Shown piece after piece: positions 7,260 through 14,874 of a stretch of DNA of 17,376 bases (the stretch's first letter is position 1; each line of letters begins with the position of its first letter). The stretch covers positions 1 through 17,376 of the forward strand of contig JAPKCP010000025.1 of the NCBI GenBank assembly GCA_028822885.1. The letters are read 5' to 3'. Under the pieces are notes generated by a model. That model ran no database searches. It was not told the origin of the DNA and saw nothing but the letters and a program-made list of their open reading frames with translations. Made by a program: the position numbers and the translations under genes. This DNA is from Yoonia sp. GTDB taxonomy: Bacteria; Pseudomonadota; Alphaproteobacteria; Rhodobacterales; Rhodobacteraceae.

Positions 7260-9209
7260 ATGGCTAAGACATTGTTGGTGTGTGACTGCCTTGGGTCCCA
7301 AACAGTTGACGCGGGCGCGCTAAGCCTCGCGACTGGGTTAGGCTGTAGTGGGTGTCACACAAGTCTTTGCACCGATCAAAGCGAGGTCGCTGCGAAAGCA
7401 ATTGCAGCTGGTGATGTGGTGATTGCCTGCGCGCAGGAGGCCGCGCGTTTCTTAGACATGGCTGAGGAACTAGAGGCAGACATGCCTCAGTTTGTGGACA
7501 TCCGTGATCGCGCGGGATGGACTGATGATGCTGCGACGACATCACCTAAAATGGCTGCCTTGATAGCTGAAAGCTTACTCCCCACTCCGATCCATAAATC
7601 AGTGGATATCGTGTCTGAGGGCATCTGCCTTATAATCGGCCCAGAGCAGGCAGCGATCGCCGCCGCTGAGAAGCTTTCCGAGGCACTGACAGTCACAGTT
7701 CTGCTTGCACCCGGCACCGATATTGTGCCGTCTCCCAACTACGACGCTGTTGCTGGGACTTTGCACAATGCAAAAGGGACCATAGGCCAATTCGAGGTGC
7801 GCATCGATGCGTTTCAACAAAGCCTTACTGGCGGTCGTGGTGTCCCTGCACTCACAGCGGCGCGCGACGGCGCCCTGTCCCATTGCGATATCATTCTGGA
7901 TTTGACTGGCAGCACACCGCTATTTCCAGCCCCCGACAAGCGCGATGGCTATGTGCGTGCCGATCCCAAGAGCCAGCCTGCTGTGGCTAACGCAATCTTT
8001 GCAGCAAGCCAGCTTGTCGGCACATTCGAAAAGCCGCTTTACGTGCGAATGGAAACAACGCTTTGCGCCCATTCAAGGGCCGAAAAGCCGGCCTGTTCTA
8101 ACTGCCTAAATGTTTGTCCCACAGGTGCAATTGTCTCGGCCGGTGAACACGTGTTGATCGACCCGATGATCTGCGCTGGATGTGGTGCGTGTGCTGCGGT
8201 TTGCCCATCAGGCGCAATCAGCTACGATATGCCAACGTCAGACCATATTTTCCGCCGGATAAACACGTTGGCGAGCGCCTACCGAACTGCAGGCGGCAAG
8301 AACGCCACGCTATTGGTCCACGACGATCATGGGGCAGAAATGATCAGCCTCGCTGCGCGCCATGGGCGTGGACTTCCCGCTCATGTTATTCCGATGGAAA
8401 TCAGCGCATTGTCCGGCTTTGGTCATGCTGAAATGCTTGGCGCGTTGGCAGGTGGTTTTGCACAGGTTGAAATCTTACTTGCGCCCAAGACAGAACGCGA
8501 TGCGCTTGATCCACAATTGGAACTGGCGCTGGCTATTTCTGGGGGCAATATTGCGCTGCTGGATATAACAGACCCATCTGCTTTGTCCGACCACCTGTAT
8601 GACCTGCCGCAAGGGGAAGCGATCACAGAGCCAGTCTTGCCAATGGGCACAAGTCGACAGATCGCACGGCTTTCAGCGAAAGCCATGCACCCTGAAACAG
8701 AGAACATTCCACTGCCAAAAGGCGCACCATACGGCGCTGTCATCGTCGACACTGAGGCCTGTACACTTTGCCTTTCTTGCGCTTCGTTGTGTCCAACAGG
8801 TGCGCTTGGCGACAACCCGGATATGCCGCAACTCCGGTTCCAAGAAGATGCGTGTATCCAATGTGGCCTTTGCACCAACGTCTGCCCTGAAAATGCCATT
8901 TCTTTGGAACCCCAGTTCAACCTAACAGACACAGCATTGACGCAAACGATCTTAAACGAGGAAGAGCCGTTTCCCTGCGTTGAATGTGGCACCCTTTTTG
9001 GCGTCAAATCCACGGTCGAAAAGATCATGGAAAAGCTGGCAGGAAAGCACGCGATGTTTGCCAACCCACAGACGGCACGCATGATCCAAATGTGTGATGG
9101 GTGTCGGATCAGCGCGCAGTACCACTCTGAAAACAATCCATTTGCGGGGGCTGAGCGGCCGAAGCCACGCACGACCGATGACTACCTTTCAAAGCGCAAG
9201 GATCACTGA
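7260..9209 (+). CDS. Large polyferredoxin-like 4Fe-4S protein of the formate dehydrogenase locus
   Basis: This 649-residue protein has four [4Fe-4S] motifs of the CxxCxxCxxxCP type in two pairs. The first pair is C279/C282/C286 (with C269 upstream as the possible fourth ligand) and C305/C308/C311/C315. The second pair is C501/C504/C507/C511 and C532/C535/C538/C542. The N-terminus has a CDCLGSQ motif and a C29/C32/C37 cluster-like trio. The region between the pairs (about 350-470) has alpha/beta character. The C-terminus carries C573xxC576 and C612xxC615, which could bind another cluster or zinc. No signal peptide or membrane segment is visible, so it is probably cytoplasmic. ATG 7260 has AGGAG 5 nt upstream; the in-frame ATG at 7224 has no ribosome site. 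It is divergent from the formate dehydrogenase operon. An electron-transfer or cluster-donation role is inferred; the partner is unknown. Confidence 0.85.
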   Translation: MAKTLLVCDCLGSQTVDAGALSLATGLGCSGCHTSLCTDQSEVAAKAIAAGDVVIACAQEAARFLDMAEELEADMPQFVDIRDRAGWTDDAATTSPKMAALIAESLLPTPIHKSVDIVSEGICLIIGPEQAAIAAAEKLSEALTVTVLLAPGTDIVPSPNYDAVAGTLHNAKGTIGQFEVRIDAFQQSLTGGRGVPALTAARDGALSHCDIILDLTGSTPLFPAPDKRDGYVRADPKSQPAVANAIFAASQLVGTFEKPLYVRMETTLCAHSRAEKPACSNCLNVCPTGAIVSAGEHVLIDPMICAGCGACAAVCPSGAISYDMPTSDHIFRRINTLASAYRTAGGKNATLLVHDDHGAEMISLAARHGRGLPAHVIPMEISALSGFGHAEMLGALAGGFAQVEILLAPKTERDALDPQLELALAISGGNIALLDITDPSALSDHLYDLPQGEAITEPVLPMGTSRQIARLSAKAMHPETENIPLPKGAPYGAVIVDTEACTLCLSCASLCPTGALGDNPDMPQLRFQEDACIQCGLCTNVCPENAISLEPQFNLTDTALTQTILNEEEPFPCVECGTLFGVKSTVEKIMEKLAGKHAMFANPQTARMIQMCDGCRISAQYHSENNPFAGAERPKPRTTDDYLSKRKDH

Positions 9210-9928
9210 CTTTGCAGCGGCGCGCCCAAATCCGCCGGAGCAATTGTCGCCACATAGGCGAGAATTGCATCCAGGTCGCCTTGCGTGATCTCCAAAGGGA
9301 CCATGACTGGCGGCAGATTTGCAGTGAACGGCTGCGTAATATCTGCAACCTGACTGAAACTTGGATGTGGGTTAAGCAGATAAAACGTGCTGAACCTGTT
9401 CAGCCAGTCATCGAATGTCCGCATCAAAGCAAAGGACGGTGTTTGCCCCATTCCATTCATGCGGTTGCTTTCGTTGATCACATGGCAGCGCCCACAATGG
9501 AGCAACGACAGCACTTCTCCCTCAACAGGATCACCGTCAAAAACTGGCGCAACCACAGTCTCTACGGATATGAATTCGCTATCAAAAAGAACGCTTCCCT
9601 CGGGTTGAAATCCATCAACGGTCCGCTTCCCAATGTCCGAAAGCAACCAATCCATGAACAGCACAGGGCCCGGATCGTCATTGGCAGAGATATGCCACAC
9701 GGCCCCCAGCCCTTGGAAAACACGCACGCCGTCAGGGCCAAAAACAACATCCCCATCTGTATCCACGACCGAAATGCGCACACCATGTTTCAGCGAAAAT
9801 CGTGGCAAGATGTGTTTCAGAAGTCCAGTATCAGTAATTTCACTTGGTGCGGTCAACGTAAAGTCGCGGTCCTGCGCGTGCGCAGAGACTGGCAACAAAG
9901 CACAGCAGAGTACGAAGGCAAATTTCAC
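9203..9928 (-). CDS. Exported mono-haem cytochrome c with a remnant TupA-like binding-protein N-terminal half
   Basis: This 241-residue protein has a signal peptide (about 1-19, ending SAHAQ). Residues 145-149 are CGRCH, a covalent c-type haem site. Met160 or Met209 could be the distal ligand, and LDAILAYVATI near the C-terminus is the usual last helix of cytochrome c. Residues 22-118 resemble only the outer ends of a tungstate/molybdate-binding protein: ITDTGLLKHILPRFSLKHGV matches the N-terminal strand-helix, and FMDWLLSDIGKRTVDGF then GSVLF matches the C-terminal helix and strand. The ligand-binding middle is absent. The start is GTG 9928 with GGAAGG 5 nt upstream. Its stop overlaps that of the convergent polyferredoxin gene by 7 nt. 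A periplasmic electron-transfer role near formate dehydrogenase is inferred. Confidence 0.85.
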   Translation of the reverse strand: MKFAFVLCCALLPVSAHAQDRDFTLTAPSEITDTGLLKHILPRFSLKHGVRISVVDTDGDVVFGPDGVRVFQGLGAVWHISANDDPGPVLFMDWLLSDIGKRTVDGFQPEGSVLFDSEFISVETVVAPVFDGDPVEGEVLSLLHCGRCHVINESNRMNGMGQTPSFALMRTFDDWLNRFSTFYLLNPHPSFSQVADITQPFTANLPPVMVPLEITQGDLDAILAYVATIAPADLGAPLQSQ

Positions 9929-10002
9929 ATCAATCCTTCCGTTAGGGTATCTGCAACCTAGATCGCACCTCGCAACACAGTCAAGGAAACCGGAGAAACA
10001 CC

Positions 10003-10197
10003 ATGAGCGAAGATTTCAACATGTCGATGCGCAAATTTCTGAAACAGGTCGGTGTCACGTCCCAACAGGCCATTGAAGAAGCGCTGCGCGATGCAGGCGA
10101 AACCACGGGCCGCCAGTTTGAGGCAAAAATGGTCCTGACCATCACCGAACTGGACATGGAACATGTCGTCACCGGTAAAATTGAAGGACAGTCATAA
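10003..10197 (+). CDS. DUF6494 family small protein
   Basis: This 64-residue soluble protein has the DUF6494 pattern: NMSMRKFLKQVGVTSQQAIE at residues 6-25, a short linker, and an MVLTITELDMEHVVTGKI tail. The first half looks like a short helical (possibly helix-turn-helix-like) segment and the second half like beta strands. ATG 10003 has GGAG 7 nt upstream. It is the first gene of a plus-strand set and ends one nucleotide before the GTG of mrp, so the two are almost certainly co-translated. The function is unknown; linkage to an Fe-S carrier ATPase suggests a maturation partner. Confidence 0.8.
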   Translation: MSEDFNMSMRKFLKQVGVTSQQAIEEALRDAGETTGRQFEAKMVLTITELDMEHVVTGKIEGQS

Positions 10198-10198
10198 C

Positions 10199-11266
10199 GT
10201 GTCAGTCACTCGTGAAGCCATCTCGGCCATTCTAAAATCCATCGATGATCCAGTCAGCGGAACGTCTCTTGCTGAGGCGGGGATCGTCAAGGCATTGACG
10301 GTGGATGACGGAAAAGTCCGCTTTGTCATGGAGGTCAGCGGCGCACATGCTGAGACCTACACAAAAATCAAAGACGATGCAGAGGCCCAGATCAAAGCAT
10401 TGGACGGCGTAATGTCCGTTTCCATCGTTTTGACGGCCCATACAACCCCGTCAGCGCCACCCGACTTGAAGCCGAAGCGTAGTGCAGCCCCTGCTGGTCC
10501 TGAGAAAATACCCGGCATTGACCGGATTATTGCCGTCGCGTCCGGCAAGGGCGGCGTCGGTAAATCGACCGTTGCAGCAAATCTTGCATGTGCTTTAGCA
10601 GCCGAAGGGCGGCGTGTTGGGTTGTTGGATGCGGATGTTTACGGCCCTTCACAGCCAAGGATGCTGGGCGTTTCTGGCCGTCCTGCATCACCAGATGGCA
10701 AGACGATCCTGCCTATGCGGAATTTTGGCGTGACGATGATGTCGCTTGGCCTCATGACAAACGAAGATCAGGCTGTTGTCTGGCGCGGCCCAATGCTGAT
10801 GGGTGCGTTGCAGCAGATGCTCGGACAAGTGCAATGGGGCGCATTGGATGTCCTGATCGTAGACTTGCCACCTGGCACAGGCGACGTTCAAATGACATTG
10901 GCGCAAAAAGCCGATCTTAACGGGGCCATTATTGTCTCTACGCCCCAAGACATCGCTTTGTTGGATGCACGCAAAGGCATCGATATGTTCAACCAGTTGG
11001 GCACGCCAATTATTGGTATGATTGAAAACATGTCGACACATATTTGTTCGGCCTGCGGTCATGAAGAACATATGTTTGGGCATGGTGGTGTCGCTGCTGA
11101 AGCCGAAAAGCTGGGGGTTCCATTGCTTGCTGAAATCCCACTTCACATGGATATCAGGTTGGCTGCGGATGGCGGTGCACCGATTGTTGTGTCAAAGCCC
11201 GACAGTCCACAGGCCCAGACATTTAGGGCCGTTGCAAAAGGCCTGATCGCCGATGGCCACGCATGA
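10199..11266 (+). CDS. mrp: Mrp/ApbC (NBP35-type) Fe-S cluster carrier ATPase
   Basis: This P-loop ATPase binds and transfers [4Fe-4S] clusters in the cytoplasm. It is 355 residues. Residues 1-82 are an MIP18/DUF59-type domain (TREAISAILKSIDDPVSGT), then a linker, then the ATPase with the deviant Walker A SGKGGVGKS at 115-123, DADVYGPSQPRMLG at about 144-157, VDLPPGTGDVQ at 221-231, and the cluster-binding C283-x2-C286. GTG 10199 is preferred over an in-frame ATG at 10163: GAAGGA (10183-10188) lies about 10 nt upstream, it follows the DUF6494 stop by one nucleotide, and homologues begin with a similar xVTREA stretch. The stop overlaps the next gene as ATGA. This may be an extra paralogue dedicated to formate dehydrogenase rather than the housekeeping copy; only the rest of the genome can tell. 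Confidence 0.93.
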   Translation: MSVTREAISAILKSIDDPVSGTSLAEAGIVKALTVDDGKVRFVMEVSGAHAETYTKIKDDAEAQIKALDGVMSVSIVLTAHTTPSAPPDLKPKRSAAPAGPEKIPGIDRIIAVASGKGGVGKSTVAANLACALAAEGRRVGLLDADVYGPSQPRMLGVSGRPASPDGKTILPMRNFGVTMMSLGLMTNEDQAVVWRGPMLMGALQQMLGQVQWGALDVLIVDLPPGTGDVQMTLAQKADLNGAIIVSTPQDIALLDARKGIDMFNQLGTPIIGMIENMSTHICSACGHEEHMFGHGGVAAEAEKLGVPLLAEIPLHMDIRLAADGGAPIVVSKPDSPQAQTFRAVAKGLIADGHA

Positions 11267-11967
11267 GCGACCCTAGCTTTCCCCCACTCTTTACAGGTCA
11301 ATCTGCGGCAGGTGGCGATCCGTTTGCGCTTGCTTGTGCTGCCGCAGAAGCCGGCTGCGATGCCGGTCTGGTGATCTATGATCTTGCGCACGACACCTTG
11401 AACGCAGCTATCATCTTTGCCCCTGACGTGACTTTGCCACAGGCGGTCGCAATCTTACCGATCTGTGGCGTCGGTTTACAGAATGCATTGGGGGCATTGG
11501 CCCCACCTGAAGTTGGAGTGCAATTGGGATGGGACGGTGCAATTTACGTCAACGGTGGGCGCTGTGGCCACCTGCGCATGGCCGCTGGGCCTACAGCCGC
11601 CGATGACATCCCAGACTGGATGGTGATCGACCTGACCCTTTCACTTTGGCCTGCCAGCGATGAAACCGGACTAACACCTGATGTCACCGCTCTTTTTGCT
11701 GAAGGGTGCGCAGATGTGGATGCGACTGATTTACTCGAAGCATGGGTGCGTCACACGCTTGTTGGTATTAATGCGTGGACCGATTCTGGCACAGCCACAT
11801 TGCACCGTGAATGGTCCGGGCTTGCGCATCAAACAGATGGCACCATGACCGTCGCTGGACAGACAGGCACCTACATTGGTCTTGATGACGCGCTCGGGAT
11901 TCTCTTGAAAATCGATGACAATACCGTTCTAATTCCACTGACAGAAAATTTAACGAGGCCCACATGA
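11263..11967 (+). CDS. Biotin/lipoate protein ligase-like protein with C-terminal DUF4444
   Basis: This 234-residue protein resembles the central fold of biotin/lipoate ligases (residues about 5-160), notably LGWDGAIYVNGGRCGHLRMA at 88-107, which corresponds to the ligase WPNDxxxxGKKxxGIL strand pair. The C-terminal part (about 165-225: WSGLAHQTDGTMTVAGQTGT, then GLDDALGILLKID) has the SH3-like DUF4444 character. The N-terminal GRGRxGR-type substrate loop is not seen, and the usual catalytic lysine is replaced in the NGGRCGHL stretch. It may therefore bind a cofactor or protein without ligating. It is joined to mrp and DUF6505 by ATGA overlaps on both sides. The family call is fairly sure; activity is unknown. 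Confidence 0.75.
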   Translation: MSDPSFPPLFTGQSAAGGDPFALACAAAEAGCDAGLVIYDLAHDTLNAAIIFAPDVTLPQAVAILPICGVGLQNALGALAPPEVGVQLGWDGAIYVNGGRCGHLRMAAGPTAADDIPDWMVIDLTLSLWPASDETGLTPDVTALFAEGCADVDATDLLEAWVRHTLVGINAWTDSGTATLHREWSGLAHQTDGTMTVAGQTGTYIGLDDALGILLKIDDNTVLIPLTENLTRPT

Positions 11968-12461
11968 AACTCGCCCGCGCCATCCATTTTGACGAAAGCG
12001 ATACACGCGTCTTTCATAACCCAGCACGCACAGGGGAATGGTGTATTTCTGGCGGATTTGAGTTTTCGAACTGGGGCGAAGCTGACATGATCGGCAAAGC
12101 CCGACAAGCCTTTTCAAACGGCTGGATGGGGTGTGAAACCTTTGGTCGGGTTAGCTTTGTCGCGGTCACCCAAATCGAGGAGCAAGAACGCACCACCATC
12201 GCGACCATTCTTGCCCATCATTTTGTCGATATCTACGGTGCACCGTCCCTTGATGTCGCCATGGATGTCGCCCGCGAAGAAATTAATCAGATGGCAGAGC
12301 TTTGCGTGGACCATGACCCGAATACACTTTTGACCGTCGCGCGCGAATTGACCTCTGCGGGCGTCAATGAAGCATATCGCGTCATCGAAGCACAAGAAGC
12401 AGATATCAATCAATTTGCCGTACACGGCTCGCTTGATGAGGATGAACCACATCATCACTAG
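11964..12461 (+). CDS. DUF6505 family protein
   Basis: This 165-residue soluble protein begins MKLARAIHFDESDTRVFHNP and contains EWCISGGFEFSNW (about 25-37) and a KARQAFSNGWMGCETFGRVS stretch (about 46-65), the pattern I recall for DUF6505. The C-terminal third is helical and acidic and ends in DEDEPHHH, which could bind metal weakly. ATG 11964 overlaps the stop of the preceding gene as ATGA. Its stop codon abuts that of tupA on the other strand with no spacer. The function is unknown. It ends a four-gene set with an Fe-S carrier, consistent with a maturation role. Confidence 0.78.
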   Translation: MKLARAIHFDESDTRVFHNPARTGEWCISGGFEFSNWGEADMIGKARQAFSNGWMGCETFGRVSFVAVTQIEEQERTTIATILAHHFVDIYGAPSLDVAMDVAREEINQMAELCVDHDPNTLLTVARELTSAGVNEAYRVIEAQEADINQFAVHGSLDEDEPHHH

Positions 12462-13265
12462 CTAGTTTGGCACCGCGTTGAAAATAAAGAGGTTTTGCCC
12501 GTCGATTGTATAACCATTGATAAGTGCCGCTGCCCGAGGACTGGTCAACCAACCTTCCAACGCCAGTGCCAAATCATGCCGCACGGAGGTGTGCTTGTTA
12601 GGGTCAACAGGCAGGAACGCGTATTGATTAAAGAGCATCGGATCACCAGAAAATAGCAGCGCCAGACCGCCTTTGTTCCCAAAGTTGAGCCAACTTGCAC
12701 GATCGGAAAAGACGTAAGCCTCCATCCCATTGGCCGCATTTAAGGCAGCCCCCATGCCCGCCCCCACAGAGCGATACCAGGGCCCAAAGCTATCAACATC
12801 CAAATCAGCAGCAGCCCAAATTCTAAGCTCTGCTTTGTAGGTGCCACTATCATCGCCTCGGCTCACGAAAAGCGACTCGGCGCCTGCGATCCGTTGCAGT
12901 GCCTCAGTCGCGCTACTTGCTGTCGCGATATCAGCGTGATCCGCTAATCCACCAATAAATACAAAATCATTATACATGATTTCGCGGCGATGCGTCCCAT
13001 GACCCGCGGCTACAAAAGCTTCTTCTGCTGCCTTGGAATGGACCAAAACCGCATCAACATCTCCGGCTGCACCCAGCCGCAGCGCTTGGCCGGTCCCGAC
13101 AACCAAAAGCTGTACATCAAGATCAAGGTCAGCTTTGATCACTGGCAATAGCACATCCGCAAGACCGGAGTTGTCAAATGAGGTTGTCACAGCAATCCGC
13201 ATCGTGTCCGAACTCACCACTTGCGCCCCAAAGATGACTATGGCCGCTAAAATCCCACGCATCAT
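12462..13265 (-). CDS. tupA: Tungstate ABC transporter substrate-binding protein
   Basis: This periplasmic oxyanion-binding protein captures tungstate for import. It is 267 residues with a signal peptide (about 1-19). Family motifs are TTSFDNSGLADVLLP (27-41), VVGTGQAL (55-62), VLVHSKAAEEAF (73-84), REIMYNDFVFIGG (94-106) and SRGDDSGTYKAEL (135-147). The Thr/Ser at 27-29, Ser77 and Arg136 are the expected oxyanion ligands by comparison with known TupA proteins. The C-terminal ALALEGWLTSPRAAALINGY followed by QNLF is the usual closing helix and strand. ATG 13265 overlaps the tupC stop as ATGA. TupA proteins prefer tungstate over molybdate, but sequence alone cannot exclude the latter here. Confidence 0.9.
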   Translation of the reverse strand: MMRGILAAIVIFGAQVVSSDTMRIAVTTSFDNSGLADVLLPVIKADLDLDVQLLVVGTGQALRLGAAGDVDAVLVHSKAAEEAFVAAGHGTHRREIMYNDFVFIGGLADHADIATASSATEALQRIAGAESLFVSRGDDSGTYKAELRIWAAADLDVDSFGPWYRSVGAGMGAALNAANGMEAYVFSDRASWLNFGNKGGLALLFSGDPMLFNQYAFLPVDPNKHTSVRHDLALALEGWLTSPRAAALINGYTIDGQNLFIFNAVPN

Positions 13266-13966
13266 GTCACGATATCTCCTCGTATGAAGGCAGCCAATGC
13301 GTCCGTTTTAGGGGTGGCAAAGGCCTGCGCAGATGGGCCAGTTTCATGAATTTTTCCGTCCAACATAAAGACTAGGTTCTGCGCAAGCCTGCGCGCCTGC
13401 CCCATGTCATGTGTCGCCATAACCAACCGTGTGCCAGCCGCCGCAGCATCCTGCAAAAGCACCTCAATATCACGAGTCGCATACCCATCGAGGTTGGCAC
13501 AAGGTTCGTCCAAAAACAGCACATCTGGTGTGCGGATAAGCGCCCGCGCAATCGCAAGTTTCTGCCTCTCACCCCCAGACAGCCGCGTGGCGGAACTGCC
13601 CTTAACGGAGTCCAGTTTAATGCGGGTCAGCCAGTAATCCACCGCTGTACGAATGTCTGCCTCTGGCCGTTTTGCCAGACGCAGCGGATAAGCAAGATTT
13701 TCAGCCACAGAGCGGCGCATCATAATCGGCGTTTGAAAGACAAATGCATGTTTTGCAGGATCATCCTTCGCCCACTTCACCTGACCCGCATTGATCCGTT
13801 CGATCCCATGCATCACACGCAACAACGTAGTTTTGCCTGACCCGTTGGGGCCAACTATCACAGTCGGCCCTTGCGGATAGAGGATCAAATCAACAGGCCC
13901 AAGCACCCGCTTACGTTGGCGCTGCACAACGACCTGTTTCAGCTCTAAAGGGAATAAAGCAGTCAC
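13262..13966 (-). CDS. tupC: Tungstate ABC transporter ATP-binding protein
   Basis: This ABC ATPase powers oxyanion import. It is 234 residues with Walker A GPNGSGKTT at 39-47, Q-loop Gln79 (FVFQTP), signature LSGGERQK at 130-137, Walker B DVLFLDEP at 149-156, and an H-loop in MATHDMGQARRL. It is a single-domain ATPase with no C-terminal Mop/TOBE-type oxyanion-binding domain, as is usual for TupC and unlike ModC. The start is GTG 13966, overlapping the tupB stop as GTGA. It sits between the permease and binding-protein genes of one operon. Confidence 0.88.
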   Translation of the reverse strand: MTALFPLELKQVVVQRQRKRVLGPVDLILYPQGPTVIVGPNGSGKTTLLRVMHGIERINAGQVKWAKDDPAKHAFVFQTPIMMRRSVAENLAYPLRLAKRPEADIRTAVDYWLTRIKLDSVKGSSATRLSGGERQKLAIARALIRTPDVLFLDEPCANLDGYATRDIEVLLQDAAAAGTRLVMATHDMGQARRLAQNLVFMLDGKIHETGPSAQAFATPKTDALAAFIRGDIVT

Positions 13967-14667
13967 CAGCGGCCCTCGCGTTCTGTCTGCGATAAAGTGT
14001 GTATCGCAATATTTACAAGAATTGCGATCCCAATCAGAACGAAACCCAGACCAAGCGCCAATGCAAAATCACCTTTGCCTGTCTCAAGCGCAATCGCAGT
14101 GGTCAATACGCGCGTTGCATGATCAATATTCCCACCCACAATCATGATCGCACCAACTTCGCCAATCGCGCGGCCAAACCCTGCCAAAGCAGCCGTTAAC
14201 AGATTGCGACGGCCATCCCACATCAGGGTGATAATGCGCTGACGCTTTGTCGTGTTCAGTGAAATTAAAAGATCATGATATTCAGCCCATAGTTCGCGCA
14301 TAGACTGGTGCGCGATAGAGGCGATTACCGGTGTTATAATAAGAACCTGAGCAATAATCATCGCAGTTGGTGTGAAAAGCAGGTTCAGAACACCAAATGG
14401 TCCAGATCGCGACAGCAGGATATAAACCATGAGTCCAACAACAACCGGCGGCAGCCCCATGAGCGCATTGATCATCGAAATGACCAGTCGGCGGTAGCGA
14501 AAACGCTGAAGCGCAAGATAGGTTCCAAGAGGTATCGCAATGGTCGACGCAATCACCAAGGCCGTCAACGTTACCTGCAGCGACCTGAGACTAATCTCCC
14601 AGAGTTCAGCATCAAACGAGACAACAAGCCAGAACGCAGCCTTAAGGCCTTCCCAAATTTCGAACAT
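13963..14667 (-). CDS. tupB: Tungstate ABC transporter permease
   Basis: This inner-membrane permease of 234 residues has about five to six hydrophobic segments (near 33-52, 63-85, 102-119, 154-178 and 203-224). The ABC-coupling loop reads AALAGFGRAIGEVGAIMIVG at 159-178, a good EAA motif. The short GLPPVVVGLMVY stretch (71-82) is characteristic of the TupB/WtpB branch. ATG 14667 has GAAGG about 5 nt upstream. As first gene of the operon it would be read from a promoter in the 371-bp gap to its right. No tungstate-responsive regulator gene lies in the window. Confidence 0.88.
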   Translation of the reverse strand: MFEIWEGLKAAFWLVVSFDAELWEISLRSLQVTLTALVIASTIAIPLGTYLALQRFRYRRLVISMINALMGLPPVVVGLMVYILLSRSGPFGVLNLLFTPTAMIIAQVLIITPVIASIAHQSMRELWAEYHDLLISLNTTKRQRIITLMWDGRRNLLTAALAGFGRAIGEVGAIMIVGGNIDHATRVLTTAIALETGKGDFALALGLGFVLIGIAILVNIAIHTLSQTEREGRW

Positions 14668-14789
14668 GCGGCCTTCGAACCCAAACTAACTTCTAGTAGG
14701 ATAACGTCCAGCTTTCTCGGTCAGAAAACAAGGGGCTATTTGGCTACATAATCAAGAAGTTCAGGTTCAGGGATTTGCATGGCCACACG

Positions 14790-14807
14790 GTGTTTGCGAA
14801 CAAACAC
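14790..14807. promoter_or_regulatory. Perfect dyad upstream of tupB, possible operator
   Basis: GTGTTTG (14790-14796) and CAAACAC (14801-14807) are exact inverse complements with a 4-nt centre, about 120 bp before the tupB start. An operator for a metal-responsive regulator or a leader hairpin are both possible. It does not resemble the E. coli ModE consensus. Confidence 0.35.
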
Positions 14808-14874
14808 TCGCCTGTACTAAATACACGCCATACGTGTCCAATATCTCCGCCATTCTCATGACTCGCCAACCGAT

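Noticed and set aside
8423..9172. 249-codon minus-strand frame inside the polyferredoxin gene
   Set aside because: The opposite strand carries clear four-cluster cysteine motifs; this frame has low-quality composition and no ribosome site.
9212..9961. 249-codon plus-strand frame opposite the cytochrome c gene
   Set aside because: It mirrors the real gene, which has a signal peptide and CGRCH motif; the mirror frame has no recognisable features.
10163..10198. ATG 10163 as the start of mrp
   Set aside because: It would overlap DUF6494 by 35 nt and add 12 residues absent from the family; GTG 10199 has a better ribosome site.
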